From: Syngnathus acus | Lineage: Eukaryota > Chordata > Actinopteri > Syngnathiformes > Syngnathidae | DNA length: 64,000 nt | Direction of reading: 5' to 3' | Assembly: GCF_901709675.1 (NCBI RefSeq) | Contig: NC_051104.1 | Span: 2,171,001-2,235,000, forward strand | In this document: one piece after another, positions 13,301 to 34,814 of the stretch | How positions within the stretch are numbered: position 1 is the first letter of the stretch | How the letters are laid out: the number at the start of each line of letters is the position of its first letter | The notes under the pieces: model-generated | What the model was told of the DNA's origin: nothing | Database searches by the model: none | The model's input: the letters and a program-made list of their open reading frames with translations, nothing else | Position numbers and translations under genes: made by a program

Positions 13301-16300
13301 GACGTTTGACTTCTCTCTGATAGTTGCACGCAACTTGGGTTGCAACCCACGTGATATTCGGGGTTGGATTCTTTCTGTATTTCTTCTCCAGGCGGAGGTG
13401 GTTGAACAGGAGAAGTTTCTTCGAGTTTTGTGATGTTAGTTTCGTTTCCAGGTGGCATCTCATTGATTTTAGCCTGAGCATTTATTCCTTCTCCATTTGT
13501 CTGAAGATTTGATGGAGCCATCTTGTTCTCCAAGGATTGGATTCTCTCTCTGACAGAAGTTCCCCGTACATCCTCAGGTTGCATTGTCAATTCTCTGGCA
13601 TTCTCTGCCGAAGCCTGAATTTCTGTCTGATTGGTTTTCCTTTGGCATTCAGTAGATTGGTTAATATGCACTTTCTTAAGCCAATTTTGGACATATTCGT
13701 TAGCAACAGAGCTGGAGGAGTCAAAAGCAGGAAGGGACATTTGTTTGCTGACATCACGATTCGTCTCTCGATGCACTGACGTCTGCTGGGTCAGCATTCC
13801 TCGTGCCTTTATGTTTGCTTTCTGGTGTGTTTTATCTGGTGGCTTCGTGCTTTTTGCTCCAGCGTTGCCCTCCTTGCTTTTGGTCGTTGTCCTTTTAAGG
13901 TTTTTCTGGCTTTTGGCTGGTTTTAATTTATTCCCGTAAATTCTCCGGATGAACCCAGCACTGGAGAATGGTGTTGCTTTCTTGTTTTTCTTCGCATTTC
14001 CTGATGAATTTTCTCTCTGCCTTTTACCAGGTGACAGAAGACGTCTCAAACCTTTCCTTGTTTTTTGGGGAATCCTTTTGGTCTTAGGTCGAGGTTGTTT
14101 TTCTTTGCCTTTGGTAGGCTTGGCTACTTGTGTCATTTCTTTTATTCTGCCATGCTTAGGAGAAGGCAAATCTGCTGTTACAAGCTCCTTCCCGGCATTC
14201 CAGATGCTAACAGACTCCGAGGCTGTCGAGGGTTCCCACGATTTGTGTTCAAAGTCGTCGTTTCTGTGTAGATGTCCGGTTTCTGAAGTCGTGGGCCTCG
14301 GAAATGAACTTAAGTTGGCATTGTAATTATCCTGGCAAGTTTGCTGTTCATAAATATGCAAGACGGTTTCCGTGATCTCCTCCCCGCTGGATTCCACATG
14401 CATGATTTCGTCCGATTTATATGATGACATGTTTGTGCTGTTCGTGCCGTTAGCATCAACAGAGCTGAGCCTTCTTGGCTTGGGGATCGGCCTGGTTCTC
14501 CTCTGCCTAACCACGCAGTACTGCTCTGTCAGGGCTCCATTTTCTATCTCTTCCTGGTAAGAGTAAGATTCAATGGATCCACTGCTCTCCATTGAAGCTG
14601 GCTTCTTTCTGATTTGTGTTTGTCCCGGGGTTGGCGCACTCCTAGGAGATGTTGCCTGCATTTTGACATCTTCTTCATAGCTACTTTGACTTAAAATCCC
14701 ATTCCCCAATGATGGCGGATTCTCGTCGTTGTGGTCGTCTTTGGATTCATCCTTGTTGATGGTGTCGTTGGAGGAGATTGGGTCTTGTGAATCCAGTGTG
14801 GCGGGACAGACGTCCTTCTCCGACTCCAGCTCGGGCAAACTGGTCACATTAAGCTGATTGGCCATGCTGGAGCGGGTCAAGGTGGTCGTCCAGTGGAGCA
14901 TCTCCTCCTCCTTGACGGTCAAGCGCACCTTCATCTCCACCGAAATGCTACCATCTTGGTTCACTCGAAAGGACTTCTCAATGTCGTCCTCGTCAGGCTG
15001 CACGCATTCCAGCGCGTCACCTTCTGTTTCAGCAACGACATGTCCGGACTCGTATCCTATGGAGTTGGTGGGATGGCTGGGCAGGTCGCACGAGCTTTCC
15101 ATGAGGGAATTGTGAATCTTGTTCACGATGTAGCGCTCAGAGGAGGTGGAGAAGTTCCTCGACTTGGATCCGTACGACGGTGATTTCTTTTTGCCTTCTC
15201 GGCCAAGAAGTAGCGGTAAGAATGTTAGAAGATTTCATGAGGATGAGGAGGATACCCAGGCGGCATGAAAAAAGAAGAGAGAAAACCAATTAGTCTGTTT
15301 ATGAGTAGTCAGGCTCACAGATGCCGTATGTAGGTCATCTACGGTGTTATGCATAATGACATTGTGTCAGCACTTTCTCCGGCTTTGTCTTGTGATACGA
15401 GGTGGATAACGCGTCACATGACTAAAGGCCCTTCATGATTAAAATAAATTAGACTTACGATTCACCGCCTTCAGTCTCCTGACGCTCATCCGGTTCCCGG
15501 GCAGCCACATGGACCCCGATGACTTTCGGACATTGTAGTTTGCAGGTTTGAACGGCTCTTTGCCCGCTGCCACCACTACGCCGGAACACAAGATCAAGCT
15601 CGGGAGCCCTTCAACCTTCGGCAAACGAAACAAAAGTGTCACTTTCGGGGAGCGTAAGACGGCAAGACTGATTTCATTGAAAAAAATCTTATGGAGTCAT
15701 AACTGATAACGCCACTGTTGTGGATCTTCTTGGATCTTCTCAGTTGAAATGAGATCCCTGACCAGTTGCCTTACATGGCAGTATCCCAGAATGCAATGTG
15801 AGAGATTAGGGTGGATGCTAAAGAAGCTTAAGCCTTTCCCTTTATGGGACAACCAGTGATAAGTGTCCCAGAGTGGAAACATGAAAACATGGATGCACTT
15901 ACGCGTCTACCATCGGCCGCGTGTAGCTTCATTACGTGGAACTGCATCATCTCCGAAATATATTCCAGAATCCACTCAAACGTAGTCGTGCTCCTCTTTT
16001 GGAGCACCACTGCGTGTTTGACGGAGGGGTCTCCATTCCGAAAGACCACCAGTCTCTTGGGCGTGTGCACGAGCACAGGTTCTTGCCGCCCAGGGAAAGC
16101 CCTGGCCCGTTGCAAGTTCCGGCGCCGGGAACTCACCGGCCTGGCGTGGTACCAGGGTGCCAATTTCTTCCTGGCCAGTGCCAAGTTGATGGGCTTTACT
16201 TTGCGGTTGTCAGAACAGATGTAGGACTTGCCGTCCTCCAGCTCGTCCAGCGTGTTGACGGCGTGCACCCCCCGGGGGGTGGTGATGTTCCTCACCCCAA

Positions 16301-16529
16301 AGGGCAGCGGCACCTTCTTGGACAGGCTGTCCAGGAGGGCATCAAACGTTTTAAAAGTGCGGTTGTTGACAACCATGCGCAGGCCGCCAAACTGAGGATC
16401 GCCGCTCTTGTAGAAGCACACGCGTTTGGACAAAATGGGGTCGGTGACGCTTGCACGGGGGCTGCCCAAGGTGCGCAGACTCCCCGACGACTGGTCAGGG
16501 GGGATCCTGCGAAGGCCCGACTCGTTCAT
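10348..16529 (-). CDS. rp1: RP1, axonemal microtubule-associated doublecortin protein
   Basis: RP1 binds and stabilises the photoreceptor axoneme and orders outer-segment discs; human mutations cause retinitis pigmentosa. Three coding exons on the minus strand, 16529-15903, 15615-15459 and 15197-10348, join in phase to 1,877 residues. Exon one encodes doublecortin domain 1 (YKSGDPQFGGLRMVVN, LPFGVRNITTPRG, about residues 35-118) and most of domain 2 (VVFRNGDPS onward). Exon two completes domain 2 (SLILCSGVVVAAGKEPFKP). The big last exon begins with the RP1 signature DEDDIEKSFRVNQDGSISVE and contains GFVRRTIERLYGK. It ends LYNFCGENCPIL then TGA. An acceptor-like CAG at 16542-16544 shortly before the ATG implies a non-coding first exon upstream, as in human. 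The protein lacks the more than 200 residues that follow the CPIL motif in human RP1. RP1L1 is unlikely given the match and the synteny. Confidence 0.93.
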
Positions 16530-16541
16530 CTCTCTTATTGG

Positions 16542-19500
16542 CTGTGAGAGAGGAGAAGATGATTGTTAGTTCACTCATTACCGCTCGCAGCTTTTCTTGA
16601 ATTGAGGACTGCAGCTAAAAATACACGCAGAGCTTAACAAACAGATCTTGCACTGCTTCAGTCTTTTCGTTTCACGTTTTCAAAAGGAACGAGGCATTTT
16701 AAACCACAAAAACAACGTCCCTGTCCAGGAATGCATGTAAATCACTATAATAGAAAGTATTTTTGATATTCGCTGGTTAAAATATGACTTTTGTTTTCTT
16801 GTAAATCTGAAACGTCAGTCATTCCCAAAATAACACCTCTACGATCTTGTATTAACGGTTACAGAAGCATTCCAAATGATTTTAGTCTTCATTTCCGGCT
16901 GGTTAATTCTGGCTTGAACCTTAAATTGACTGCTTGGCTAATACTTTTTCTAGCACCTTGCGTAACGCAAATTTCATGTAAAGTTATTCCTATCTTCTTT
17001 ATCCAAAGTAGTATTTATATTACATTTTTATGGAAGGATTCTGGAGAAATTTAATACATTCTTCGAATGATTTGTGATTTCTATACTCAAATCATACCAC
17101 AACATTGTTAACAAGAATGCAAAACTCACCTATGCTGTCATTATAAAAACTGCGATTTCCTTCATTTGGAGTCTCTAAAAACCACGGTGCTCTACATCCC
17201 GACTTGTGGTCGACTTGCTACCACGGCAACTGTTTATTTCAGGCCGCACTGTTGCGGCTAATTTGCTTAATCTTTGCTTGGCGCTAATCTCCCCACGCTA
17301 GTGTGACACACGCAATGCCATCATTTCACGTGTCCACGGTTAAGGGTTGCCCTTAAATCTGAGCCGATGGCCAACTTGGACTCACAAGTCCTCTTTGTTG
17401 TTTTTTTTCTAACAGCGTCTTCAAAATGTTGCCGGCTTTCGGGGACGGATGCTAAAATGAAAAACGGGAGTGCGCGGTCACACTCGTGCGGGGTGGGTCT
17501 AATCTCATTGAGAAGCTCTGCCGTAAGAAGGATTAAAGGCTTGCTCACTTGCGAGACCCTCCCTGAAAACAGCCACTAAGTGACAACAGCAAAGCCTCGC
17601 CATCCGGACCGTGGCAAAATCTGATCTTTATTTAGGACCCTCACCAAAAAGCCTTATCAATACATGGTTTCATACTCGCATAGGAAGAAGAACTCATCAA
17701 GCCAACACGCTTGTGAGGCTCGTTTGTGGTTTGTCAATGTGAGGCCCAATTTCAACGTGGCCCTTGAGCACAAAAAGTTTACACACACCCTCGTCAGCGC
17801 AGGAAAAGGCGCGTAAACGATAAGGCGCCCACTCCCACGTGCGAGTGGAAAAGCAGCCAGGAATGCCGAGCTCGTCATCCCCTTCCCAAAACAACAACGG
17901 GCGCTAAATGCCAGAAGTTCCAAGACGGGAAGTCAAAGGCCGCTGGAGGAGGGGGAGACAATAGAGGAAGCCACAACGCCCCTCCCCTCCTCAAAGTAAA
18001 CAGTTTGCCTGCATGCCCCCCATTCCTTTCCACAAGTGAAAAGATAAGACAGCGGGCAACATGTTTATCCCGACGAACAAGCCCACCCATCCATGCACAC
18101 CCGCTTATGACTGGGGGATGTGGCTGTGTTCAGAATGAGCCAATCGATTAATCAATTAAGACCTTGTTGGAATTTCAGCCGCCCAGTAGAAAATATTCTC
18201 CGAATACTATCAATGAAAATATCAATTTTGTCACCGTCGTCCACTGATTTTTGAATTTCTCGATCGAAAAGGGCCTCCTAGTTTCCCCGATGGAGATCGG
18301 CATGTAGCATGCCAGGAGCAGGACTGTCGTTTTTCCGATTTGTCCCGCTGCCGTCATCGTACGTGAACGGGTCGGTCGCCCGCACGTCAATCCTCAAGGC
18401 CGCCTGGCAGCTATTTTTAGGGGCGGGGGGCAACTAATTGGCGCCACGCAAGCTTCCAGGCTGGCCTGTTAATGGGAAAAAATGCGTGCGGGGCTAAATC
18501 GGTCGCGGCGGTGTGCAGCTGCCGTCGCGTGGCTAAACTCGGCGTCTTGTCGCGCATGGCGACCACTCACGCGGTCGCAAGTTGAACAGGACCGGCCGGC
18601 ATCTGTCGCATTGCCGCCGCCACAGCAGCCGCAGCGGCAGCCGCTGCCGTCTTCTCCGGGCTCTACATTCCTCCAGTGATTTCCCAAAATTCAATTAGAA
18701 GCCTTGTTGCAGCACGGCGACCATTCGCTTTATTAGTATTCTGATTATGAAATATTTGACTCAGTGCCCAAGCTTGTGTTTTTCCAAGCTTTATTTACAC
18801 AAGCTAAGCTTGCCGTAAATCGCTCAGCACTTCTCCACCGAGCACCCCATCATTCAATTAGGCGGCCATTCCCTTCACAAGCTTTACACTTGTCCCCACC
18901 TCGGGTTTTATTGAGGGATTTCCACTCTTGTGTCAGATTTATTATGTTTAAAAAAAAACGGGTGAACAAAGAGCAAGTGACACGTGTGAGGCCTATAAAA
19001 TGTCAACACACCCCTGTGTAAATGCAAGTTTAAAAATAAAATGAAACCAAGCCAAATAGTTTCAAAAAGTGTTACGTGTATAATTGCCCAGAATCTTTTC
19101 AAGAGAAGTAAAAATAAATGACTGAAATAATGTGGTTGCACAAGTGTGCACACCCTCCTGAACCAGTAACTTCGTGAAGACCCTCCCCTCCCAAAAAGGG
19201 CACGAGTTTGTGTGTCTGTATTATCCCGCCACCTTGTGGCCAAAATGCGAACAGCAGAAGGGCCTGCACAGTGGCCACGGGACGATCATGATGTACAAAT
19301 TATTTCATTCTTTACATTTAATCATATTTTAACTATCTCATGCTGTAGTTAAAGAAAAAGAGGGGAAAAAATGTTACTTTTTGTTTAAAATACACTGTAA
19401 ATACACCAAATATATTTCAAGTCAACATAAAATTACTTCACTAAAAACAATTAATGCAACGATAAAGTTGTGGCGTATTGAAAATGGATTTTACATTATT

Positions 19501-20020
19501 TCCTTTGCAATGAATGCTCTTGTGAGGTCACTACTCTGTAGCTCAGCTGCCCCCTAGTGGTGCCTTTTGCAAGTACAAGCCTAACATTCAACGTCTTTTT
19601 TTGTTTTTAGGGGGAAGTGCTACCAACCATCATAAAAAGGTCGGGGGGGTGAATTTCACAGGGCAGCGCTTCCTGTCGGACACGCACGATGACAGGATGT
19701 TCCCATACCGTCTTTCATGCATGTCAAGTGGAAGTGGAGACAGGTGCGACACAACACACAGACACGCATCCAGCGTAGTACCCATTTGTCTCATTTTCTC
19801 ATGGGTAGGTTGTTTCCCCTCAAATCCACAAAAGACGTTGATTCTTTGTCAAATAAGTTTGTCAAATTCTTATCAATAACACTGACCCATGATAAAATCC
19901 AAATCGATATTATACAAATTGATTACTTACATTATTTAGACCTTGTTGACAAATTCAGTAGATATACTATAAATCCCACATTGTTAATTCCACCTCTATT
20001 AAATATTCAATACACAACTT
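16542..20020. other. Intergenic region upstream of rp1
   Basis: It should hold the non-coding first exon and promoter of rp1, which I cannot place. Several TAATCT/GGATTA motifs lie at 17267-17535. A GC-richer patch lies near 18450-18690. No open frame here shows protein-family similarity, and none is supported by splice context. Confidence 0.4.
17267..17535. promoter_or_regulatory. Cluster of CRX/OTX-like homeodomain sites
   Basis: TTAATCT (17267-17273), TAATCT (17285-17290), TAATCT (17500-17505) and GGATTA (17530-17535) fall within 270 bp, about 0.7-1 kb upstream of the first coding rp1 exon. TAATC[C/T] is the known core for CRX and OTX2, which drive photoreceptor genes. Short motifs such as these occur by chance, so the function is only suggested. 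Confidence 0.25.
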
Positions 20021-20021
20021 A

Positions 20022-20516
20022 CCGTTTTTTCCCATGTATAATGCGCAAAATGTAACTAATTTATTGTCCTAAAATCTGGGGTGCGCATTATACATGGGTA
20101 CAATTTTTTTATTTTTTTTATTTTTATCCGGATATCATACGGAGGCCGCCATTACAGATGCGCTTTCTTCTCTGCTGTTCACTTCAAACACGCTCCATAC
20201 GAACACAATGCTCTCGTATCAGACGCTTGCTCGATCACCTGCTCGTTTGCTGTCACAATGTACCCGACACAAATCCGAAACATTTCTTCGCTATTGAGTT
20301 TGCTAGCGCATGCGCAGTGATACTGACCGGCAGAATAACATCCGGTTGTTCCCAAAGATGATCTTTTTTCTGAAATAATTTTACGTTTACGGACTTAAGT
20401 AGGAGTCAAAATTTGGGTGCGTATTATACAAGGGTACAGGCTTTTTTCCAGCATCAACATGCCATTTTTAGGGTGCGTATTATACATGGTGGCGCATTAT
20501 ACATGGAAAAAAACGG
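20022..20516. mobile_element. Non-autonomous DNA transposon with inverted ends
   Basis: The left end CCGTTTTTTCCCATGTATAA is mirrored by the right end TTATACATGGAAAAAAACGG, giving near-perfect 25-bp terminal inverted repeats. TA lies on both sides (20020-20021 and 20517-20518), as expected of a TA target duplication. The motif GGGTGCG[C/T]ATTATACA recurs near 20079, 20415 and 20471, so the ends are also subterminally repeated. The element is about 495 bp and has no transposase frame. A Tc1/mariner-type origin is inferred only from the TA flanks. Confidence 0.8.
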
Positions 20517-20594
20517 TACTTATTAATTATACATTACTTATCTCAAGTGCTTTAATTAAATTGCCATTTTACACGTTAGATGTGAAATATGCAT

Positions 20595-20910
20595 TACCAG
20601 TGATCCCTCGCTACTACGCGTTTCGTTTATCGCGGCTTCACTACATCGTGGATTTTTTTTCCAAATTAAAAAAAAAGTCAAAATAAAACTTCTAGATTGA
20701 GGAAACATGTGTCGAACCTATAGGACAATGTAGTATTGCTCATTCCTTTAGAAGTCCGTTTTCGCGTCTTAGCACGATCGCGAATTAGCATCTTTCCGCT
20801 AACTCGTTAGCCTGCCCAGTACTTCTTGTTGGTGACCGTACTTTGCGGATTTCACTTATCACGGGTGGTTTTTGGAACCAATTATCCGCGATAAACGAGG
20901 GATTACTGTA
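20595..20910. mobile_element. Second inverted-repeat DNA transposon remnant
   Basis: The left end, TACCAGTGATCCCTCGCTAC, is an imperfect inverted copy of the right end, which reads TACAGTAATCCCTCGTTTAT on the minus strand. Inside, near-mirror segments (GTTTATCGCGGCTTCACTAC against TTCACTTATCACGGG) extend the pairing. It is about 316 bp with no coding capacity. This end sequence is widespread in fish genomes as I recall; the superfamily is not determined. Confidence 0.65.
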
Positions 20911-23392
20911 TTCCACTTGAGTGACACTTTTGTTCTATGTTTCAAATGCCTGAATTTGACAGTATATCTTTGCACCACATGAATGAAATGTTATATGATA
21001 CAGTAATGCCAACTCTTTCTCGCGTCGATGTGCTTGTAGTAGTTAGTTTTATTTTTTTATTTTTTTATTTGTATGGGTGAGGTGTCCCCCTCTCCATGTC
21101 CTTGACTCCTGATTCACTCTTGTGAGTGATTGTCTTCCTTTTCCCGCGGCTGAGTCATGCCCATTGTTTGGTCTCGGCCGGCGTCCGTCTTCAAACGAGA
21201 AGGTGGTGCGCTGGCTGGGAGTGCGATCAGCCAGCAAAGCGGGGCGGTGGCGCAGGAAGCTGATGTCATCATCTGACTTGCTCGCTTGTTTGCTTATGGA
21301 CGCCAGCTAAAAATTGTCCCGAATGCCACGGGGGGATTGAGGAGCGGATCCCTGGCGGCCTCCTGCTGCGCCGGCTCCAGGCCAGCCGCCCTCCAGAAAA
21401 ATGAAAAATGGTTCTGTCTGTTTGCTGCGGGAGAAAAAAAAACAAAAACCTCAACACATTTTTTGCTACTTTAGCAAAACCATCATATTAGTTATTTAAA
21501 AAGAAAAAAAAAAAGCTCAGGGCTGCAGTCTTATGTTTAAACATTCATCTCTGTGATGAAAAAAAAGAAAACATAACATCAAAATGATGGGATGTTTTAG
21601 GGAGCGGGCCGTGGAGCGAGGGAATGCGTCCAACCAGTTACTGATGAATAACAAATGGTGCGTATTAGGAAGCTAGCTTGCTTATGAAAAGCAAATGGAA
21701 AGATGTTTGAAAGGTCAGCAAGTGACTGGCTTGGGGGGGCGCGCGGGCGGGTGTTAGCTGATTAAGTCATTGATAGTAGATTGCACAAGCGGCCTTTTGG
21801 GACAGCTGCAGTCGAGGGAGGGCCGCGTCCAAAGGGGCTCGCTAATCCGCACGCATGCCGCCCCGACCGTCGCTTTTATGGTGTCGGCCGCACACCCGCG
21901 TACGCTTGTGATGCTCGCTAAATTTAGACACACGCTGACTCCATCGTTTATTTTCCTCCCGATTCCATCACACGTGTGCCGGCGTAAAAATATCTTCCAA
22001 AATATGCCTGCCATGCTAAATCAAACAGGTAGCAGGAGCTAGTTTTTTTTTTTCTCCCATCTTTCCAGCTACTGGACTTTAAGCGTTCGCCACACACACG
22101 TCTGCATCATATCTTATGATTCCGTGCCCCCCCCATAGAAAAAACTTTTAAGTCTTGGACCTCCCAATTTTTTCTGCAGTACATAAGCTCCGCCCCCATC
22201 TTCTGTACACACACCTTACAAAATGTACAAACACGTTCATGCTCGGATTCTGCAGCTCAGAAGAGTTTTGCACCCCACTGCGACACTTCTTCTGCTTATG
22301 AGCAATGAGCACTGCAGCGATATAAAAAAAAAACATGGAAGGGGAGGGGCTAAAAGAAGTAAAACACAAATAAAAAGCTGATGTTGCAGCTTTGAACTGC
22401 AGAAGGATCAATAAATAAAAACAACTACCTGAGATCGCAATCGGCCCAGGGCGTCATTTTCAGTCGCTGCCGTTCTGCTCTGGTTGTAGGACGATGCAAA
22501 AATAATCACATTAAAATCAATTACGTCAATGCTCGCTAATGCAGGTGACCCCCACCCACGTTGCCCTGGCCTGGGGGTGCAGGTAGGGGGGGGGGGCAGG
22601 GCTCTGAGCCTCTTGTTATGCAGCCGATAGCTGCAACAACAGGCAGGATCAAGCCGCAGCCCTAATTGAAACGCATTCACGGCAATTAGAAGGGATTCTC
22701 CTCCATGGCCCCGGGGCCAACTAGGAGGCGCGCACATGCACGCAACTCTGCCACATGTTTCCTCCAAAGAGCTAAAAAGGTAGCTGCAGGTCAGGGCGGA
22801 GAGCCTCTTCCTTCCAAACCAGGAGGAATAGCTATTTTTAGAATGGGACATTGTCATCTAGAGATACACCAAATCCAATACAAGAGATAACAAGCCTGTT
22901 TGAAATGAGCAATAGTAGTTGTATGAGGCCTTGGCGAGGAGAAAACAAAAACAAAGGCATCAAAGTGAACGTAAGTTGTTCGCCAGTCTCGGTGCTGACC
23001 CACAGTGTCAATCACGACATCATGTACAGACAGGATTTCCGCCGCCGTGTAAACTGCCCTCTCGTGCTGCCACAACAAGGCGCCGTGTGTAGCTCACGCT
23101 CACGCGCGCACACGGAGGTTAGCCCTGGAAGCTACCGGGCCAGGAAGCCGGCCGGGTCAGGTCTCCCTCCCTCCCGCACCGGGCTTCCAGGTGAGCGCGC
23201 TGACTGAGCTGGATGAAAAATAAACAAGTGTAAAATGGAGAATGTGGGATAACATCCCAGAAGGAAGTCCAACACATTTTGTCAAAGGACAACAAGGCAA
23301 AAAAAATTATTTTGTAACCCAAGCACAGACTGACAAGTGCCTCCTCCCTCAAATGCAATAAAAGCAGACAGGTGTTGATTTGTTTGCAAAAA
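20911..23392. other. Intergenic region downstream of sox17
   Basis: No coding exon is supported. Some stretches, such as 21740-22020 and 22540-22860, are GC-richer and less repetitive than the surroundings and could be regulatory. That cannot be judged without alignment. Confidence 0.3.
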
Positions 23393-23398
23393 TTTATT
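23393..23398 (-). terminator. sox17 polyadenylation signal
   Basis: TTTATT on the plus strand reads AATAAA on the minus strand, about 180 bp downstream of the sox17 stop codon. Position and strand fit the end of the sox17 transcript. Confidence 0.55.
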
Positions 23399-23576
23399 AG
23401 TCAAAAGTGCAAAAGTATTAAAAAAAAAAGACTGAAATAGTGACTGTACAAAATTACTTGAGATCCCTGCGCGAGCGAGCAATCAAATCAAAAACAGTGT
23501 TTGCTAAAAAAAATAAATGTCCTTCAGTAGTCTGGCCTCGGAGTTGCGTCGAAATGTCCAACATAGCGCCGAGGTT

Positions 23577-33215
<9,639 letters not shown>

Positions 33216-33221
33216 TTTATT
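33216..33221 (-). terminator. Probable sox32 polyadenylation signal
   Basis: TTTATT reads AATAAA on the minus strand, about 270 bp after the sox32 stop. A second candidate TTTATT lies near 33089-33097, so the exact 3' end is uncertain. Confidence 0.4.
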
Positions 33222-33486
33222 TACTTGTGGCCCCCGCTGGACGCAAGTCTTTGCCATTTGAACAGGGGTGTGTAGACTTTTGATCCACTCTAGCTTCCGT
33301 TCACCTCGTCAACAGGGTGATTGACTGTGTTGATTGTATCAACACAAAAGAACACAAGTTAAATATTTTACAGAACAGTTTTAACGTGTGAATAATTTGG
33401 TGACGGGTGGAGCAGCTGCCCTCCCCCTCCCCTCCCTCAAAAAATGTCTGTGCAGACCTGAATGAACGTGCAATATTTTGTGTTGT

Positions 33487-34710
33487 TCAGGAGAGCGAGC
33501 GTTGTCTGCGATAGCAGCCGGGATCCGCCTCAGACCCGAGGGGCCCCGGCGGGCCCAGGTACTGTTCGAACTCGCTGCGGTCCAGATCGTACAGCGTGTC
33601 CAGCTGCACCCGCTCCAGGTAGACGTCCAGGGAGGGCCCACCGAAGAACCTAGACTCGGCCTGCTCGGCTCGGCGCTGCCCCCCGAAACGCAGGTGAGGC
33701 TCGCTCGGGTAGGCCTCCCGCAAAGCTTCCGGAAAAAAGGGAGCAGTGGCGTAGCCTCGAGCGGGATAAGTGGCCGGGAAGGAGCTGTGGAGTTGGTGCT
33801 GCTGGTTGTGGAGCAGGCAGGCCAGGTCGTAGGTCAGGTCCAAGCCGGCGGGGGGACGGAGCGGCGACGCGGGTTCAGCGACGGGCATCTTGGGGCTCTT
33901 CTTCACCTGCTTGCGGCGGCGGGGGCGATACTTGTAGTCGGGGTAGTCGATGGTGTGTTGCACGCGCAGACGCTCCGCCTCCTGCATATATGGACGCTTC
34001 TCAGAGAGCGGCATCGACTTCCACGTCTTGCCTGTAGACAAAGCCACCGCACAATCACAACCAGGCAAGGCCTCCTTTCTGGAGGCTAACTTAATATACT
34101 TTACACACAAAAACAAAATCAAAAATAGTGCTTTTACATTTTGTGCATGTAAAATAATGGAATAATAACAAATCAATAAGCATTTGTCACTGCTGAAACT
34201 ATATTTAAAAAAGCATTTACAAACGCTGACATAAAAAAATTAAAAAACAATAACAAATAATATATAATTAAGTAAGGATGTATAAATATAGCCTAATGTT
34301 AAAAAAATAATGATGCTATACCACGTCATCATCATTCAATTATTGAACTTTGAGAGCCCCCTCCCTGTGTAAAGTGTGTGTGATGGCGGCGGCGTGCGTG
34401 TCCGTGCGCGTGTCCCACCGAGAATCTTGCTGAGGTCGGTGTTCTCCAGGTCGGGGTTGAGCTGGGCCAGTCGCCGCCGCTCCTCCTTGGTCCAGATGAT
34501 GAAGGCGTTCAGCGGTCTCCGAACGCGCTGCAGCCCCGATGGGCCTCCGCACTTGTTGGGCGTCCCGGCCGCCGCCGCAGCAGTGTTCGGGCTGCCAACG
34601 TGGCTCGAGTCGGAGTGCAGCGACTCGCGCGGGCTTGCCGGGTCCGCCCAAGCCGATGCGCTGCAGGGCGCTTCGTCGCTGTGGTCCGCGGTCGGGTGCA
34701 AGTGGTGCAT
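33487..34710 (-). CDS. sox32: SOX32 (casanova-type), fish SoxF HMG-box factor
   Basis: In zebrafish sox32 is required for endoderm and acts upstream of sox17. Exon 1 (34710-34419) and exon 2 (34031-33487, TGA) join in phase 1 at the same HMG-box position as in sox17, giving 278 residues. The HMG box is about residues 62-131 ([20 protein letters not shown] ... [20 protein letters not shown]). It differs from the usual RPMNAFMVW: Leu replaces Met, and Ile replaces the intercalating Met, as in SRY. The C-terminus keeps [13 protein letters not shown], shared with sox17. The N-terminus ([15 protein letters not shown]) is unlike sox17. Tandem same-strand placement beside sox17 matches the zebrafish arrangement as I recall it. 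The SoxF call is certain; sox32 rather than sox18 or sox7 rests on synteny and divergence. Confidence 0.88.
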
Positions 34711-34790
34711 ACTGTACTGGGGCTGGGCTGGGGGGGGGTGCGGGTCGGAGGATGTTTGGTTTCACGGGGGTGACCGTAACGGGACCCTCG

Positions 34791-34814
34791 AATTTATTTG
34801 GGGCCTCCGCCAAT
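34791..34814 (-). promoter_or_regulatory. sox32 core promoter (CCAAT box and TATA-like box)
   Basis: On the minus strand a reverse CCAAT box (34810-34814) is followed 9 bp later by CAAATAAATT (34791-34800), about 80 bp before the ATG. The arrangement repeats that upstream of sox17. Confidence 0.45.

Noticed and set aside
15936-16547. 203-codon plus-strand frame opposite the rp1 doublecortin exon
   Set aside because: The minus strand encodes clear doublecortin domains; the plus frame has no recognisable motif.
22408-22857. 149-codon minus-strand frame between rp1 and sox17
   Set aside because: Low-complexity Cys/Pro-rich translation with no splice context or family similarity.
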